5,393 nt of DNA from Selenomonadales bacterium (lineage in GTDB: Bacteria > Bacillota > Negativicutes > RGIG982). Location: positions 1 to 5,393 of the forward strand of contig JAFPBC010000125.1 of the NCBI GenBank assembly GCA_017390595.1, read 5' to 3'. Within the stretch, counting starts at the first letter, position 1, and every line of letters starts with the position of its first letter. Below the pieces are notes generated by a model. It was not told the DNA's origin. It did no database searches and saw nothing but the letters and a program-made list of their open reading frames with translations. Of this stretch, positions 4,422 to 5,393 are shown piece after piece. Made by a program: the position numbers and the translations under genes.

Positions 4422-5092
4422 GATATGTCTCCTTGCAATAAGGTAAATTGATTTTTATCGAACATAAGAAGTCCATCATCACGCATCTTGCCAAGTTCGT
4501 TCGACATGGCACTGCGATCCACGGCAAGGTAGTCGGCGAGCTGTTGACGGTTGAACGGTATGACAAACGTACCGCTGTTATGGCGTTTGGCTTCTTCCGA
4601 TAAATAGGAGATGAGTTTTTCGCGCGTGGAGCGTTTCGCCATATGGCCGAGTTTTTGCATGAGCTTGCGATTTTTTTCGGAGATAGCAAAAAAGAGATTC
4701 TTGACGACCATCGCATGGAATCGACACGCAGACGAGCATACGGTCAATATCTTATTGACATCGAACAGTATAACGGTACTGTCTTTCGCCGCGACGATAT
4801 CATGAAGGAGCGCACCACTGTCGGGTGCGGCATATGCTTCACCGAACATCTCTCCAACATCGACAATGTTGATGATACTGCGATTGCCCCAGTAATCATG
4901 TTTCTGAATATGGATACTGCCGTCCGCCACGATAGCGATACAGCTGAGATGCTCACCCTGCCGAAAAATGTGTTCGCCTTTTTTATACGTAACGCATTTT
5001 GCCTGCAGACATCCGAGCATCGCAAAGATATCATCTTCTCCCACACCTGCGAATAGTTGCGTCTGTTTGAGCATTTTTAAATATTTTTTCAC
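4418..5092 (-). CDS. Crp/Fnr-family transcriptional regulator
   Basis: A 224-residue regulator with an N-terminal cyclic-nucleotide-binding-like beta barrel (about 14-115, including KKGEHIFRQGEHLSCIAIV and GEMFGEAYA), a dimerisation helix (about 128-158) and a C-terminal winged helix (about 172-220) with recognition helix DRSAMSNELGKM (192-203). The cNMP pocket lacks the usual Arg-Ser pair of cAMP-binding Crp. Cysteines are scattered (28, 33, 51, 119, 123) and do not form the N-terminal cluster of Fnr, so it is not an obvious oxygen sensor. It resembles HcpR-like regulators found beside hydroxylamine reductase in anaerobes, but that name is inference. Start is GTG (5090-5092) with AAGAGGA 5 bases upstream; ATG at codon 7 is a weaker alternative. 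First gene of the operon with DUF5714 and nitroreductase, divergent from the 4Fe-4S gene. Confidence 0.9.
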   Translation of the reverse strand: MKKYLKMLKQTQLFAGVGEDDIFAMLGCLQAKCVTYKKGEHIFRQGEHLSCIAIVADGSIHIQKHDYWGNRSIINIVDVGEMFGEAYAAPDSGALLHDIVAAKDSTVILFDVNKILTVCSSACRFHAMVVKNLFFAISEKNRKLMQKLGHMAKRSTREKLISYLSEEAKRHNSGTFVIPFNRQQLADYLAVDRSAMSNELGKMRDDGLLMFDKNQFTLLQGDIS

Positions 5093-5107
5093 AAAAATCC
5101 TCTTTCC

Positions 5108-5121
5108 GTTGTAAATACAAC
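5108..5121. promoter_or_regulatory. Candidate Crp/Fnr operator
   Basis: GTTGTAAATACAAC is a perfect palindrome of two 6-bp arms around AA. It lies between the divergent genes. Relative to a rightward start near 5156 its centre is at about -41.5, the class II activation position. Relative to the leftward start near 5130 it covers about +10 to +23, a repressing position. Arms of TTG...CAA resemble Crp/Fnr half sites, but the spacing differs from classic Fnr sites (TTG-N8-CAA), so binding by the neighbouring regulator is inferred. Confidence 0.5.
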
Positions 5122-5136
5122 CGATTTGTTTTATTT

Positions 5137-5165
5137 AATATAATATGATTAAGACACAAAGTCAA
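5137..5165 (-). promoter_or_regulatory. Promoter of the Crp/Fnr operon
   Basis: On the minus strand -35 TTGACT (5160-5165), a 17-base spacer and -10 TATATT (5137-5142) form a good sigma-A promoter with a start near 5130, about 38 bases before the GTG. The palindrome at 5108-5121 lies downstream of the start, consistent with autorepression. Confidence 0.75.
5139..5149 (+). promoter_or_regulatory. Promoter -10 region of the 4Fe-4S gene
   Basis: Two -10 candidates overlap: TATAAT (5139-5144) and TATGAT (5144-5149). Neither has a recognisable -35 box at normal distance; the palindrome arm or adjacent sequence occupies that place. This is the pattern of an activator-dependent promoter. The -10 also overlaps the leftward promoter's -10, so the two directions may compete. 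Confidence 0.55.
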
Positions 5166-5243
5166 TGGATGCCACAACAAAATGTTCAAAGGCATCCGTC
5201 CTCAAAAAGCCGACGAGGCGGACAGCTCATACCGTCTCGTCAG
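5165..5243 (+). other. Structured leader of the 4Fe-4S gene: two hairpins
   Basis: The transcript between about 5156 and the start codon can form two stems. The first pairs GGATGCC (5167-5173) with GGCATCC (5191-5197), extended by one U-G and one A-U pair, with a 17-base loop that itself holds AACA/TGTT. The second pairs 5212-5221 with 5232-5241 (10 bp, one G-U), with two more GC pairs (5209-5210 with 5243-5244) beyond a mismatch. Neither is followed by a T-run, so they are not terminators. The second ends about 8 bases before the ribosome binding site and could affect translation or mRNA stability. I recognise no known riboswitch class. Confidence 0.45.
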
Positions 5244-5265
5244 CAATCTCCAAGGAGGTATTGAT

Positions 5266-5393
5266 ATGATAAGAAAGATCATAAAGATCGATGAAGCAAA
5301 ATGCAACGGTTGCGGCGCGTGTGCGATCGCCTGCCACGAAGGTGCGATCGAGATGATAGACGGCAAAGCGAAACTGACTCGCGAGAATTATTG
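5266..5393 (+). CDS. 4Fe-4S binding ferredoxin-like protein, N-terminal part
   Basis: The 42 complete codons begin MIRKIIKIDEAKCNGCGACA and contain CNGCGACAIACHEGAI (13-28). This is a CxxCxxCxxxC [4Fe-4S] motif (Cys13, Cys16, Cys19, Cys23) of the ferredoxin type, though a Pro usual after the fourth Cys is replaced by His. The start MIRKIIKIDE...CNGCG, with E-I-DGKAKL following, is typical of small bacterial proteins with a 4Fe-4S domain encoded beside Crp/Fnr regulators; the rest runs off the window. Strong AAGGAGG (5252-5258) lies 7 bases before ATG 5266. It probably transfers electrons in the cytoplasm. Its divergent position from the Crp/Fnr gene and the shared palindrome suggest control by that regulator. 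In related anaerobes a hydroxylamine reductase (hcp) gene often follows; that cannot be seen here. Confidence 0.88.
   Translation, partial: MIRKIIKIDEAKCNGCGACAIACHEGAIEMIDGKAKLTRENY

Noticed and set aside
4418..5092. Calling the regulator Fnr
   Set aside because: The N-terminal cysteine cluster that holds the oxygen-sensing 4Fe-4S centre in classic Fnr is missing, and the palindrome spacing differs from an Fnr box.

Overview
The window looks like a chromosomal segment of an anaerobic, moderately AT-rich Firmicute, most likely a Negativicutes member of the Selenomonas type. This is inferred from a pyruvate:ferredoxin oxidoreductase start, an AroH-class chorismate mutase, an ECF-transporter S component, strong AGGAGG-like ribosome binding sites, and a Crp/Fnr regulator divergent from a small 4Fe-4S protein. 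The genus assignment is inference.

Layout from left to right. (1) Positions 1-51, minus: the first 17 codons of nifJ, behind a roughly 400-base leader and promoter region. Its ribosome binding site points at an ATG whose frame meets a TGA at codon 3. (2) 515-1126, minus: a monocistronic ECF S component with its own near-consensus promoter and terminator. (3) 1288-1647, minus: aroH, with its own terminator and an 8-bp tandem repeat in its leader. (4) 1859-2248, plus: a small XRE-family repressor-like protein divergent from aroH, with a clear promoter and overlapping inverted repeats upstream. (5) 2265-3105, minus: an AT-rich insert-like patch. It holds a protein with the layout of a class III nucleotide cyclase, preceded one base away by the C-terminal ~45 residues of a DNA methyltransferase whose upstream part is gone. 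This looks like the scar of a restriction or defence island. (6) 3194-5092, minus: a three-gene operon of a Crp/Fnr regulator, a cysteine-rich DUF5714 protein and a nitroreductase, ending in an 18-bp terminator hairpin. (7) 5266-5393, plus: the start of a small 4Fe-4S protein, divergent from the regulator.

The 173-base region between the Crp/Fnr gene and the 4Fe-4S gene is a compact divergent control region. It has overlapping -10 boxes on the two strands and one perfect palindrome, GTTGTAAATACAAC. The palindrome sits where it could activate the 4Fe-4S gene (about -41.5) and repress the regulator gene (about +10 to +23). In anaerobes this gene pair is often part of a nitrosative or redox-stress response, but the genes that would confirm that lie outside the window.

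The strongest candidates for something undescribed are the orphan cyclase-like gene in the methylase scar, and the Crp/Fnr-DUF5714-nitroreductase operon, whose biochemical job is unknown.
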